The notes: a model not told the origin generated them from the letters alone. 7,258 nucleotides of DNA from Clostridiales bacterium (GCA_022777455.1 JALFGI010000100.1:1-7258); one strand, 5' to 3'; counted from the stretch's first letter, positions 1 through 4,979 are shown. A program made the numbers and translations.

Positions 1-723
1 ATGCCCGATCCCCAGCCCGAGGCTCCCAAGGTTGCCCTGTCCTCCGCCTCCCGCTCCAAGCCCAAGGCGCCCAAAAAGCCCGAGGCTCCCAAGCCCGAGG
101 CTCCCAAAGCAGCACCCGTGAAGGAAGAGACCAAGCCCGCCGCCCCCAAGGCCGAGGAAGCTCCCAAGCCCGAGAAGAAGGAGCGCCGGGAAAATCGTGA
201 AAAGAAGCCTCAGGCTCCCAGAGAACCCAAGGAGCCGAAAGAGCCCAAGGTGTACGCCCCTGCCCAGCCCGGCAGCGTGGAGGAGAAGATTGAGCAGTTC
301 ATCGCCGGTCTGCTTGCGCACATGGGCTCCAAGGCCGTGCCCCACTGCTGGAAGGAAGAGGGCAATACATACCAGGTGGAGCTGGTGGGTGAAGACCTGG
401 GCTACCTGATCGGCCGCCGGGGTGATACCCTGGACGCCATTCAGCACCTGGCAAACTACTCCATCAACCGGGGTGTGGAAGGCCACATCCGCATCAATGT
501 GGACGCGGAGAGCTACCGGGAAAAGCGGGAGGACAGCCTGCGCCGGTACGCCGTGAAGAAGGCCCAGCAGGTGCTGAAAATGCGCCGCCGCACCACCCTG
601 GAGCCCATGAACGCCTACGAGCGTCATGTGATCCATGCCGCCCTCCAGGATATGGACAACATCACCACCCACTCCACCGGCGTGGAGCCCAACCGCTGCG
701 TGGTCATTGAATACGTGCGATGA
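1..723 (+). CDS. jag: Jag/KhpB (SpoIIIJ-associated) RNA-binding protein, 5'-partial
   Basis: This is the C-terminal 240 codons of a Jag/KhpB protein, a cytoplasmic RNA-binding protein (partner of KhpA in several Firmicutes) usually encoded next to the membrane insertase yidC. Residues 1-95 are a low-complexity Pro/Lys/Ala/Glu linker containing repeated PEAPK units; at DNA level a 15-bp unit occurs at 16-30, 79-93 and 94-108. Residues about 97-170 form a KH domain with its GxxG loop GRRG at 138-141. Residues about 175-240 form an R3H domain with the R-x3-H pair at R208 and H212. The family's N-terminal Jag_N domain is not present, so the gene most likely begins upstream of the window and the ATG at base 1 is probably internal. 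A strong terminator follows the stop by 6 nt, so jag ends its transcription unit here. The family call is very secure; only the true start is unknown. Confidence 0.95.
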   Translation: MPDPQPEAPKVALSSASRSKPKAPKKPEAPKPEAPKAAPVKEETKPAAPKAEEAPKPEKKERRENREKKPQAPREPKEPKEPKVYAPAQPGSVEEKIEQFIAGLLAHMGSKAVPHCWKEEGNTYQVELVGEDLGYLIGRRGDTLDAIQHLANYSINRGVEGHIRINVDAESYREKREDSLRRYAVKKAQQVLKMRRRTTLEPMNAYERHVIHAALQDMDNITTHSTGVEPNRCVVIEYVR

Positions 724-729
724 TTCCCC

Positions 730-760
730 GAGCCGCCTTGCGAAAGGCGGCTCTTTTTTT
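730..760 (+). terminator. Rho-independent terminator of jag
   Basis: A perfect 10-bp stem (730-739 pairs with 744-753) is closed by a GCGA tetraloop of the GNRA type and followed by seven T residues (754-760). It lies 6 nt after the jag stop codon and insulates the following operon from jag transcription. Confidence 0.93.
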
Positions 761-803
761 CCGCCACATCGTTCAGATGGTAAATCGTATTGATCGGGAT
801 GTT

Positions 804-977
804 TCGTAGGGCGGGGTCTTGACCCCGCCGATCAGGTAACGAAACAAACCTGGTTAGGCCAAATGGAACCAAATAACGTTTTTAGACATTTTCCCATGGA
901 TATTCCGAAAAATGTACCATTCAACACACCATTCATAAATCCAACCGGGTCGGCGGGGTCAAGACCCCGCCCTACGA
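804..977. repeat. 174-bp MITE-like non-coding element with perfect 28-bp inverted ends
   Basis: Bases 804-831 and 950-977 are exact reverse complements over 28 bp. Each end is itself nearly palindromic: GGCGGGGTC and GACCCCGCC are separated by 2 nt, so each end can fold alone or the two can pair together. The 118-bp interior is AT-richer, and I see no gene in it. The element fills the gap between the jag terminator and the promoter of the MerR operon. No target duplication is obvious. Its outer motif (CGTAGGGC) and an internal 12-mer, TCAGGTAACGAA at 832-843, recur in the second element near 3483-4906, so it belongs to a family rather than being a chance inverted repeat. Mobilisation by a transposase elsewhere is an inference. 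Confidence 0.82.
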
Positions 978-1054
978 ATGGCGTTGCACGAAATCGCAAT
1001 TCCCCGTCTGTCCCGCGGGCGCAAAACATTTTCTCCCAAAAATTGCAAAAAGAC

Positions 1055-1085
1055 TTGACATTCCCCCTGGTGGAAGGTTTATAGT
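1055..1085 (+). promoter_or_regulatory. MerR-type promoter with 19-bp spacer and operator dyad
   Basis: TTGACA at 1055-1060 and TATAGT at 1080-1085 are separated by 19 bp, the lengthened spacing typical of promoters that MerR proteins activate by twisting the DNA. An interrupted dyad centred on base 1068 (TTCC at 1061-1064 with GGAA at 1072-1075, plus CC/GG and CA/TG flanking pairs) lies between the two hexamers, as expected for a MerR operator. It starts 26 bp upstream of the merR-like gene, so autoregulation is likely. Transcription would cover the five genes up to the terminator at 3351. Confidence 0.8.
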
Positions 1086-1110
1086 ATGAATCAGAAAGGC
1101 GGTGGCCGGT

Positions 1111-1761
1111 GTGAAAATCAACGAGGTCGAGGCCCTGGCGGGAATCGCGAAAAAGAACATCCGCTTCTACGAGGAGCAGGGGCTGATCAGTCCCAGGCGG
1201 AACCCGGAAAACGGCTACCGGGATTACGCCGACGAGGACGTGCTGGTGCTCCGCCGGATCCGGCTGCTGCGGAAGTTGGATGTGCCCATTGACGAAATTC
1301 GGCTCATGCTCTCCGGCTCCCACACAGTGGGCGACGGCATGCGGCGGCATCTGATTTCCCTGGAGCGTCAGCAGCGGAATCTGCAGCAGGCCATGGAGCT
1401 GTGCCAGGAGCTTGCCTACCAGGACATCCCCATCTCCCAGCTGGACACGGAAAGCTTGCTCACCCGGATGGAAACCTTGGAGCAGGCCGGCACCTCCTTC
1501 CATGATGTCGCCGCCCAGGACATCAAAAAGCGCTACATCGCCCCGGTGGCGGTGACGGCGGTGGTGGTGACCTTCATGACGGCGCTGAGCGGGTTGCTGC
1601 TGTGGGCGCTCACCATCTCTCCGGAGGATGCGCCGCCCATCTGGTTTGTGCTGGTAGTCATTGGATTTTTTGCCGCCGTCGGAGTGGGCTGTGTGACTGC
1701 CCTGGCCCAGCGGATTCGGGAAATTCAGAAAGGAGAAATTGACGATGCGAAAAAATATTAA
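1111..1761 (+). CDS. Membrane-tethered MerR-family transcriptional regulator
   Basis: A 216-residue protein with a MerR winged-helix DNA-binding domain at residues 1-70 (start MKINEVEAL, motif KKNIRFYEEQGL, wing NPENGYRDY), a predicted coiled-coil dimerisation region at about 75-125, and two membrane helices at about 143-170 and 177-199 joined by a short SPEDAPP turn. It ends in a cytoplasmic tail ending DDAKKY. Classic MerR sensors have a ligand or metal domain after the coiled coil; here a membrane hairpin replaces it, and no Cys cluster for metal is seen. GTG at 1111 is chosen because AAAGG lies 12 nt upstream and the protein then begins like other MerR proteins; GTG at 1102 is too close to that site. 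The promoter has the MerR architecture, so it probably regulates itself. It overlaps the next gene by 17 nt. The DNA-binding call is secure; the signal sensed is unknown. Confidence 0.9.
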   Translation: MKINEVEALAGIAKKNIRFYEEQGLISPRRNPENGYRDYADEDVLVLRRIRLLRKLDVPIDEIRLMLSGSHTVGDGMRRHLISLERQQRNLQQAMELCQELAYQDIPISQLDTESLLTRMETLEQAGTSFHDVAAQDIKKRYIAPVAVTAVVVTFMTALSGLLLWALTISPEDAPPIWFVLVVIGFFAAVGVGCVTALAQRIREIQKGEIDDAKKY

Positions 1762-1987
1762 GCGGGGCGCCATCCTCAGCGCTTTGGTGGTGGTGGCGTT
1801 TTTCCTGGTGTATCTGGTGCTGCTGGCCACCGCCGTGCTGGAGGTACCGGAGGATACCATTGGCCTGATGGCTGTTTTGTTCGCCGGGGCCATTTTCCTG
1901 GCCATCATCGCAGGCGTACTGCTGGCTCTGGGACAGCGGCTGAAGGAAATTGACGGAGGCGAGGAAGAAGATGCCAGAAAATACTGA
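1745..1987 (+). CDS. Small two-helix membrane protein homologous to the MerR C-terminal hairpin
   Basis: An 80-residue protein with a basic N-terminus (MRKNIKR), membrane helices at about 9-32 and 41-63, a short turn containing VPED, and the charged tail RLKEIDGGEEEDARKY. It aligns along its length with the last 80 or so residues of the preceding MerR protein: basic start, helix, PED turn, helix, ALxQRxxEI, then tail ending DAxKY. It is therefore a free-standing copy of that membrane module without a DNA-binding domain. ATG at 1745 has AAAGGAG at 1729-1735, 9 nt upstream; a TTG two codons earlier is less likely. The gene overlaps both neighbours by 17 nt, which points to coupled translation. 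The function is not known; partnering with or competing against the MerR hairpin is an inference. Confidence 0.85.
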   Translation: MRKNIKRGAILSALVVVAFFLVYLVLLATAVLEVPEDTIGLMAVLFAGAIFLAIIAGVLLALGQRLKEIDGGEEEDARKY

Positions 1988-2231
1988 TACCACGCATCAG
2001 AAAAAGCAGGACGCTTTGAAAAGCGCCTGGCTGTATACCCTGATCTGTGGAGGAAGCGGCGCCATGTTGCTGTATCTTCGGATCAAATACAGCCTTGGCG
2101 GCTTCTGGGGCACCCTGGTGCTCCTATCATCCCTGCTGGATCTGGGACTCATCGTCCCTGTCTGGATATCATTCAAAGAGAGACTGAAAGAAATTGAAGG
2201 AGGAGAAGAAGATGCTGCTGCTGAATATTGA
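1971..2231 (+). CDS. Second small two-helix membrane protein with the shared tail
   Basis: An 86-residue protein with a polar, charged N-terminus (residues 1-17), membrane helices at about 18-36 and 44-66, and the tail RLKEIEGGEEDAAAEY, nearly identical to that of the previous protein. The helices are more diverged than those of the first small protein and the PED turn is absent, but size, topology and tail show the same design. ATG at 1971 is preceded by GGAGG at 1955-1959 and GAGG at 1961-1964. It overlaps the upstream gene by 17 nt and the downstream gene by 20 nt. With both termini predicted on the cytoplasmic side it could interact with the tethered MerR or the downstream protease. I recognise no named family; the membrane-protein call is firm and the function is unknown. 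Confidence 0.82.
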   Translation: MPENTDTTHQKKQDALKSAWLYTLICGGSGAMLLYLRIKYSLGGFWGTLVLLSSLLDLGLIVPVWISFKERLKEIEGGEEDAAAEY

Positions 2232-2523
2232 TCACGTCCCCGGGCGGGACATGGAGGCCATCGGACTGGTAAAGGGAACGGTGGTGCAGTCCAAGAATTT
2301 CGGCAAGGACTTTATGGCCGGAATGAAGACCCTGGTGGGCGGTGAGATCACCAGCTACACTGACATGCTGGTGGAGGCCCGCCAGATCGCCACCAAGCGA
2401 ATGGTGGACGAAGCCACCGCCATGGGCGCCGATGCCATTGTGAACATCCGGTTCGGTTCCTCGGCCGTGATGCAGGGCGCCGCGGAAGTCATTGCCTACG
2501 GCACCGCCGTGAAGCTGAAATAA
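2212..2523 (+). CDS. UPF0145/YbjQ-family protein (putative heavy-metal-binding domain)
   Basis: A 103-residue soluble protein matching the UPF0145/YbjQ family in length and pattern: an N-terminal strand, then GLVKGTVVQSKNFGKDFMAG, a VGGEITSY segment, a helix with EARQIATKRMVDEA, the family signature MGADAIVNIRF, and a final GTAVKLK strand. Databases often label the family 'heavy-metal-binding domain', but members form small oligomeric rings and no biochemical role is firmly established as far as I know; no Cys or His metal site is evident here. ATG at 2212 is chosen over TTG at 2194 because AGGAGG at 2198-2203 sits 8 nt before it. It overlaps the preceding membrane-protein gene by 20 nt, and the protease-like gene follows after 22 nt. 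Family assignment is strong, function weak. Confidence 0.9.
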   Translation: MLLLNIDHVPGRDMEAIGLVKGTVVQSKNFGKDFMAGMKTLVGGEITSYTDMLVEARQIATKRMVDEATAMGADAIVNIRFGSSAVMQGAAEVIAYGTAVKLK

Positions 2524-2545
2524 CCAAAAGGAGCTGGCATCTGTC

Positions 2546-3343
2546 ATGGAAATGCTGTACATCCCCAACCTGACCATCGCCGTTCTGGTGTTCGACGTCC
2601 TTCTGAGCCTTGCCCTGCCCCTAGGGCTGATGCTGGTGTTGCGGAAAAAATTCCACAGCTCCATCATTCCCTTCTGGGTAGGCTGCGTCAGCTTCTTTCT
2701 GGCGGTTTCCGTGCTGGAAAACCTGGCCCACTCCCTGGTGCTGGGCAGCCCGGCAGGCGTTTCCATCCAGGGAAATCTCTGGCTCTACGCCCTTTACGGC
2801 GGACTGATGGCGGGCATCTTTGAAGAAACCGGCCGTCTCGCTGCCATGAAGCTGCTGAAGAAGCGGCACAACCGCCCCGAGACCGCCCTGATGTACGGCG
2901 CGGGCCACGGCGGAATCGAGGTTCTGCTGGTGATGGGCTTTTCCATGCTGCAGAATCTGGTGCTGGCGGTAACGGTGAACGCAGGCCAGGTGCAAACCCT
3001 CCTCGCCCCTCTGGCTGCGGATGAAGCAGCCGCCCTGGAAAGCGGGATTGCCGCCTTGGCCCAGTACTCCCCCGCCATGTTTCTGTTGAGCCCCCTGGAG
3101 CGAATTCTCGCTGTGACGCTGCACATGACGCTGTCTGTCCTGGTGTGGCAGGCGGCGATGAAGCCCGGGAAGCTCTGGCTGTATTTCGCTGCCATCGGTG
3201 CCCACGCCTTTGCGGATGCCTCCGCCGTGGCGCTCCAGCTGCTGGGCACCCCCCTGCTGGCCATTGAAGGGTGGATGGCCCTCATCGACGTGGCAATGGT
3301 CTTCTGGGCGCGGTACCTCTACCGCAAAATGGAGACAGCGTAA
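2546..3343 (+). CDS. YhfC-family putative intramembrane metalloprotease
   Basis: A 265-residue polytopic membrane protein with about seven predicted helices. It carries the conserved polar motifs expected of the YhfC family (distantly related to CPBP/PrsW-type intramembrane proteases): E93-E94-T-G-R97 at the end of a helix, GHGGIE at 120-125, E185-R186 with H193 in the next hydrophobic segment, and H220 with D224 (AHAFAD). These buried Glu/His residues are candidate catalytic or metal-binding groups. AAAAGGAG at 2526-2533 precedes the ATG by 12 nt, slightly longer than ideal; no better start is seen. It is the last gene of the operon, ending 7 nt before the terminator. The placement with a membrane-anchored MerR regulator suggests that the tethered regulator or the small membrane proteins could be substrates, but nothing in the sequence proves cleavage. 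Family call good; activity inferred. Confidence 0.87.
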   Translation: MEMLYIPNLTIAVLVFDVLLSLALPLGLMLVLRKKFHSSIIPFWVGCVSFFLAVSVLENLAHSLVLGSPAGVSIQGNLWLYALYGGLMAGIFEETGRLAAMKLLKKRHNRPETALMYGAGHGGIEVLLVMGFSMLQNLVLAVTVNAGQVQTLLAPLAADEAAALESGIAALAQYSPAMFLLSPLERILAVTLHMTLSVLVWQAAMKPGKLWLYFAAIGAHAFADASAVALQLLGTPLLAIEGWMALIDVAMVFWARYLYRKMETA

Positions 3344-3350
3344 TCCTTCC

Positions 3351-3381
3351 AAAAGCCGGCCTCCCCCGGGGGGCCGGTTTT
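3351..3381 (+). terminator. Rho-independent terminator of the MerR-YhfC operon
   Basis: CCGGCC (3356-3361) pairs with GGCCGG (3372-3377). The stem can be extended inward by one G-U and two G-C pairs to a CCCG loop, and outward by AAAA (3351-3354) with TTTT (3378-3381). A further T-rich tract runs to about 3395. It begins 7 nt after the stop codon of the YhfC-family gene. Confidence 0.88.
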
Positions 3382-3413
3382 CCTTATCTTTTTCTTAAGG
3401 TACCCCTTTCCCC

Positions 3414-3443
3414 TTGACATTCCCCTTCCGGGACGGATAAAAT
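3414..3443 (+). promoter_or_regulatory. Orphan sigma-A-like promoter resembling the MerR operon promoter
   Basis: TTGACA at 3414-3419 and TAAAAT at 3438-3443 are separated by 18 bp. The 13-mer CTTGACATTCCCC at 3413-3425 is identical to 1054-1066 in the MerR operon promoter. A short dyad, TCCC/GGGA (3421-3424 with 3430-3433), is centred 13 bp after the start of the -35, the same offset as in the first promoter. No gene follows before the insertion sequence begins at 3499, and the transposase is on the other strand. The hexamers are good; shared regulation is an inference. Confidence 0.55.
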
Positions 3444-3448
3444 GAAGA

Positions 3449-3479
3449 AGCTGGCATTGTTGCAAGCGTTGCACCAGCT
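3449..3479 (+). other. Bulged hairpin in the leader after the orphan promoter
   Basis: AGCTGG (3449-3454) pairs with CCAGCT (3474-3479). Stacked directly on it, TGCAA (3461-3465) pairs with TTGCA (3469-3473) around a GCG loop, leaving a 6-nt bulge (3455-3460). It lies a few bases after the predicted transcription start and has no T tract, so it is not a terminator. It matches no riboswitch class I can recognise. Confidence 0.45.
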
Positions 3480-3498
3480 ACTGTAGGGGAGGCTATTA

Positions 3499-3546
3499 TG
3501 TCAAGAGAAACATAGGTAACACATGGGGAAGAGACATGGGTTACAG
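3499..3546 (+). repeat. Left terminal inverted repeat of the IS481-family element
   Basis: The end starts TGTCAAGAG and contains two copies of a 12-bp motif, ACATAGGTAACA at 3510-3521 and the variant ACATGGGTTACA at 3534-3545, spaced 24 bp apart. The inner copy overlaps the transposase stop codon. Paired motifs at this spacing are likely transposase binding sites. Confidence 0.82.
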
Positions 3547-4677
3547 TCTGCGGATGTGGCGATTGATGAGTTTACCCTCAACAGCATCTACCGAAGCTAT
3601 GATATAGTTGCGGTAGATAATGGAGAATGTGTCATTTTCATCAAAGCGGATCTCTACTTGAGTGTCAGCCATAGCCTCGCTAAGGAAGAGACGAATTGGT
3701 CCAAAACGCAGATACCCCCAATTGTTCACCTTTATCAGCTTGGCACCAGAGTCATAGACATAGGGCTTTGGAATGTAGTACTCTCTGGTGCTGGGCTTGT
3801 AGACAGAGGAAGGTGTTTTCATTTTCAGCGCCTCGTGAGGACGAAGCTCATTGTACACCCAGCGCCAGTTCTCTAGTCTGGCTTTGGCTTCGGCCAGGTT
3901 TGCGGGAGTGACCCCCAAGGCTTCCTTTTTCAGCGAACGATGAAAGCGCTCAATCTTGCCTTGCGTCTGAGGATGAATGGGTTTTCCGTGGATTGGGCAA
4001 ATGTCCAAGTCCATCAGGAAACGTTCAAAGGTGGATAGTCCTCTGTGCGCTCCGGCAAACTGAGAACCATTATCCGACAGTACAGAATTTGGAAGTCCGT
4101 ACTCCTTAAAAGCAGCTATAAAGCTCTCTTTTACACCGGTAGCGGAATCTTTTGGCTCAATTCTGATGCTGAACCGAGAATGGTCATCCAGGATTGTAAG
4201 GGGGTAACAGCGAACGCCGTTTCCCAGAAGGAAGTCCCCTTTGAAATCCGTTTGCCACATCTCATTGCAGTGGTGCTTTTCAAACCGCTGGAAGGCAGTA
4301 TGCTTGGAAGCTTCCGCCGGGTCGATCAGGCCATTACGCTTGATGATGTTGCAGCAGGTTTTGTCGCTGGGCAGCCCCTCAACGCCAGCAGATTCTAAAA
4401 CAGCATGTATCTTTTTACCGCCCCATGCAGGGTGATCAAGACGCATCTGGATGATTTTCTGCTCAATGTCCTCTGCTGTTTTAGAAGGCTGCTGGTGCGG
4501 TCTTCGGCTTTGGTCACAAAGCTGAAGACCCTCTGCGGCTCGATTGATCCACTTGTAGCCAGTCTTTCGACTGACTCCATACTTCCGGCACAGGGCGCTG
4601 ACGGTCTCCCGAGCTTCCATTACCTCTGCTACAAATTGTTCCCTTGTCTCCATAACAGTCTTTGTCTCCCATGACAT
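3541..4677 (-). CDS. IS481-family DDE transposase
   Basis: A 378-residue transposase that cuts and joins the ends of its own insertion sequence. An N-terminal helix-turn-helix (about residues 20-50, with CRKYGVSRKTGYKWI) precedes a second DNA-binding region (to about 120) and an rve/integrase core. The catalytic acidic residues are D144 in WQTDFKG, D202 in LSDNGSQF and E243 in GKIERFHRSLKKE. A C-terminal beta-rich region of about 90 residues is typical of IS481 members. ATG at 4677 is preferred because AAAGGAAG lies 8 nt upstream; GTG at 4686 overlaps that site. The gene is intact with no frameshift and all three catalytic residues, so it should be active. Its stop lies inside the left terminal repeat. 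It has no functional link to the flanking genes. Confidence 0.95.
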   Translation of the reverse strand: MSWETKTVMETREQFVAEVMEARETVSALCRKYGVSRKTGYKWINRAAEGLQLCDQSRRPHQQPSKTAEDIEQKIIQMRLDHPAWGGKKIHAVLESAGVEGLPSDKTCCNIIKRNGLIDPAEASKHTAFQRFEKHHCNEMWQTDFKGDFLLGNGVRCYPLTILDDHSRFSIRIEPKDSATGVKESFIAAFKEYGLPNSVLSDNGSQFAGAHRGLSTFERFLMDLDICPIHGKPIHPQTQGKIERFHRSLKKEALGVTPANLAEAKARLENWRWVYNELRPHEALKMKTPSSVYKPSTREYYIPKPYVYDSGAKLIKVNNWGYLRFGPIRLFLSEAMADTQVEIRFDENDTFSIIYRNYIIASVDAVEGKLINRHIRRL

Positions 4678-4711
4678 CTGACCCACTTCCTTTGCTCGTC
4701 GGATGCCCTTT

Positions 4712-4740
4712 ATTATAGCAAAAACTGTTACCTATGTCTC
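4712..4740 (-). promoter_or_regulatory. Transposase promoter within the right IS end
   Basis: On the minus strand TATAAT (4717 to 4712) lies 17 bp downstream of GAGACA (4740 to 4735), a 4-of-6 match to the -35 consensus. The -35 overlaps the inner ACATAGGTAACA motif, so transposase binding to its own end could repress its expression. The start codon follows 34 nt after the -10. Confidence 0.65.
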
Positions 4741-4775
4741 TTCCCTAACTGTTACCTATGTTACTACTCTATACA
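4725..4775 (-). repeat. Right terminal inverted repeat of the IS481-family element
   Basis: Read on the minus strand, it starts TGTATAGAG and carries ACATAGGTAACA twice, at 4750-4761 and 4726-4737, again 24 bp apart as in the left end. The inner copy overlaps the predicted -35 of the transposase promoter. Confidence 0.82.
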
Positions 4776-4979
4776 TATTAGCCTCCCGCGCGGTACAAAC
4801 CCACGATCAGAAATAAGGTTGGGCGAATTCGTACTGTGTTGTACATGGTATCATTCAACCGGGTACGCAGATTCGTTACCTGACGGGCCTCTGTAGCCGC
4901 CCCTACGGTGGCGTAGACGTAATTTTGTACCCGCCAAATTGCTATTTACTGAATTTCCATGAACAAAGGAGCGGTATCA

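Larger units (their letters stand above)
3499..4775 (-). mobile_element. Complete IS481-family insertion sequence (1277 bp)
   Basis: The element begins TGT and ends ACA, as usual for the IS481 family, and has imperfect inverted ends of about 50 bp enclosing one intact transposase gene on the minus strand. The 5-bp sequence TATTA occurs directly on both sides (3494-3498 and 4776-4780), read as the target duplication. Removing the element with one TATTA restores the palindrome GGGAGGC-TATTA-GCCTCCC, so insertion took place exactly in its loop. The element is visibly AT-richer than the neighbouring genes. Both ends, the open reading frame and the duplication are intact, consistent with a recent insertion. 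Confidence 0.88.
3483..4906. repeat. Second MITE-like element, split by the insertion sequence
   Basis: GTAGGGGAGGCTA at 3483-3495 and the reverse complement of 4894-4906 (GTAGGGGCGGCTA) match at 12 of 13 positions in inverted orientation. Removing the insertion sequence and one TATTA copy leaves an element of about 142 bp (3483-3498 joined to 4781-4906). Its left end is a palindrome, GGGAGGC-TATTA-GCCTCCC, recalling the terminal palindromes of the element at 804-977. Near its right end it carries, on the minus strand, the 12-mer TCAGGTAACGAA (4872-4883) at almost the same distance from the GTAGGG end as in the first element (23 versus 26 nt). The two are therefore probably diverged members of one family. 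No coding potential is seen in it. Confidence 0.6.

Noticed and set aside
804..977. CRISPR array or tRNA/ncRNA gene in the repeat region
   Set aside because: There are only two inverted copies, no regularly spaced direct repeats, and no cloverleaf.
863..1084. A 73-codon plus-strand frame within and after the first repeat element
   Set aside because: It runs through the terminal inverted repeat and the MerR operon promoter, has no ribosome binding site and shows no recognisable protein features.
1111..1761. Classic metal- or drug-sensing MerR regulator
   Set aside because: The region after the coiled coil is a membrane hairpin, with no ligand-binding domain and no Cys cluster; only one Cys lies in the helical region.
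832..1908. A 358-codon minus-strand open frame running from the repeat across the MerR gene
   Set aside because: It covers the repeat, the promoter and a well-recognised MerR gene in antisense; its product is low-complexity His/Gln-rich with no recognisable domain.
2173..3352. Overlapping minus-strand frames opposite the UPF0145 and YhfC-family genes
   Set aside because: They mirror real plus-strand genes that have family motifs and ribosome binding sites; their products are His/Gln/Arg-rich shadows.
3442..3486. A 14-codon frame (MKKLALLQALHQLL) after the orphan promoter
   Set aside because: Its ATG overlaps the -10 hexamer and it has no ribosome binding site, so it could not be translated from that promoter.
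3487..4787. Reading the IS ends as beginning at GGGAGGCTA rather than TGT
   Set aside because: The GGGAGGC/GCCTCCC arms are inverted, but the intervening TATTA is a direct repeat and IS481 elements start with TGT. A TATTA duplication in a palindromic target explains the data better.
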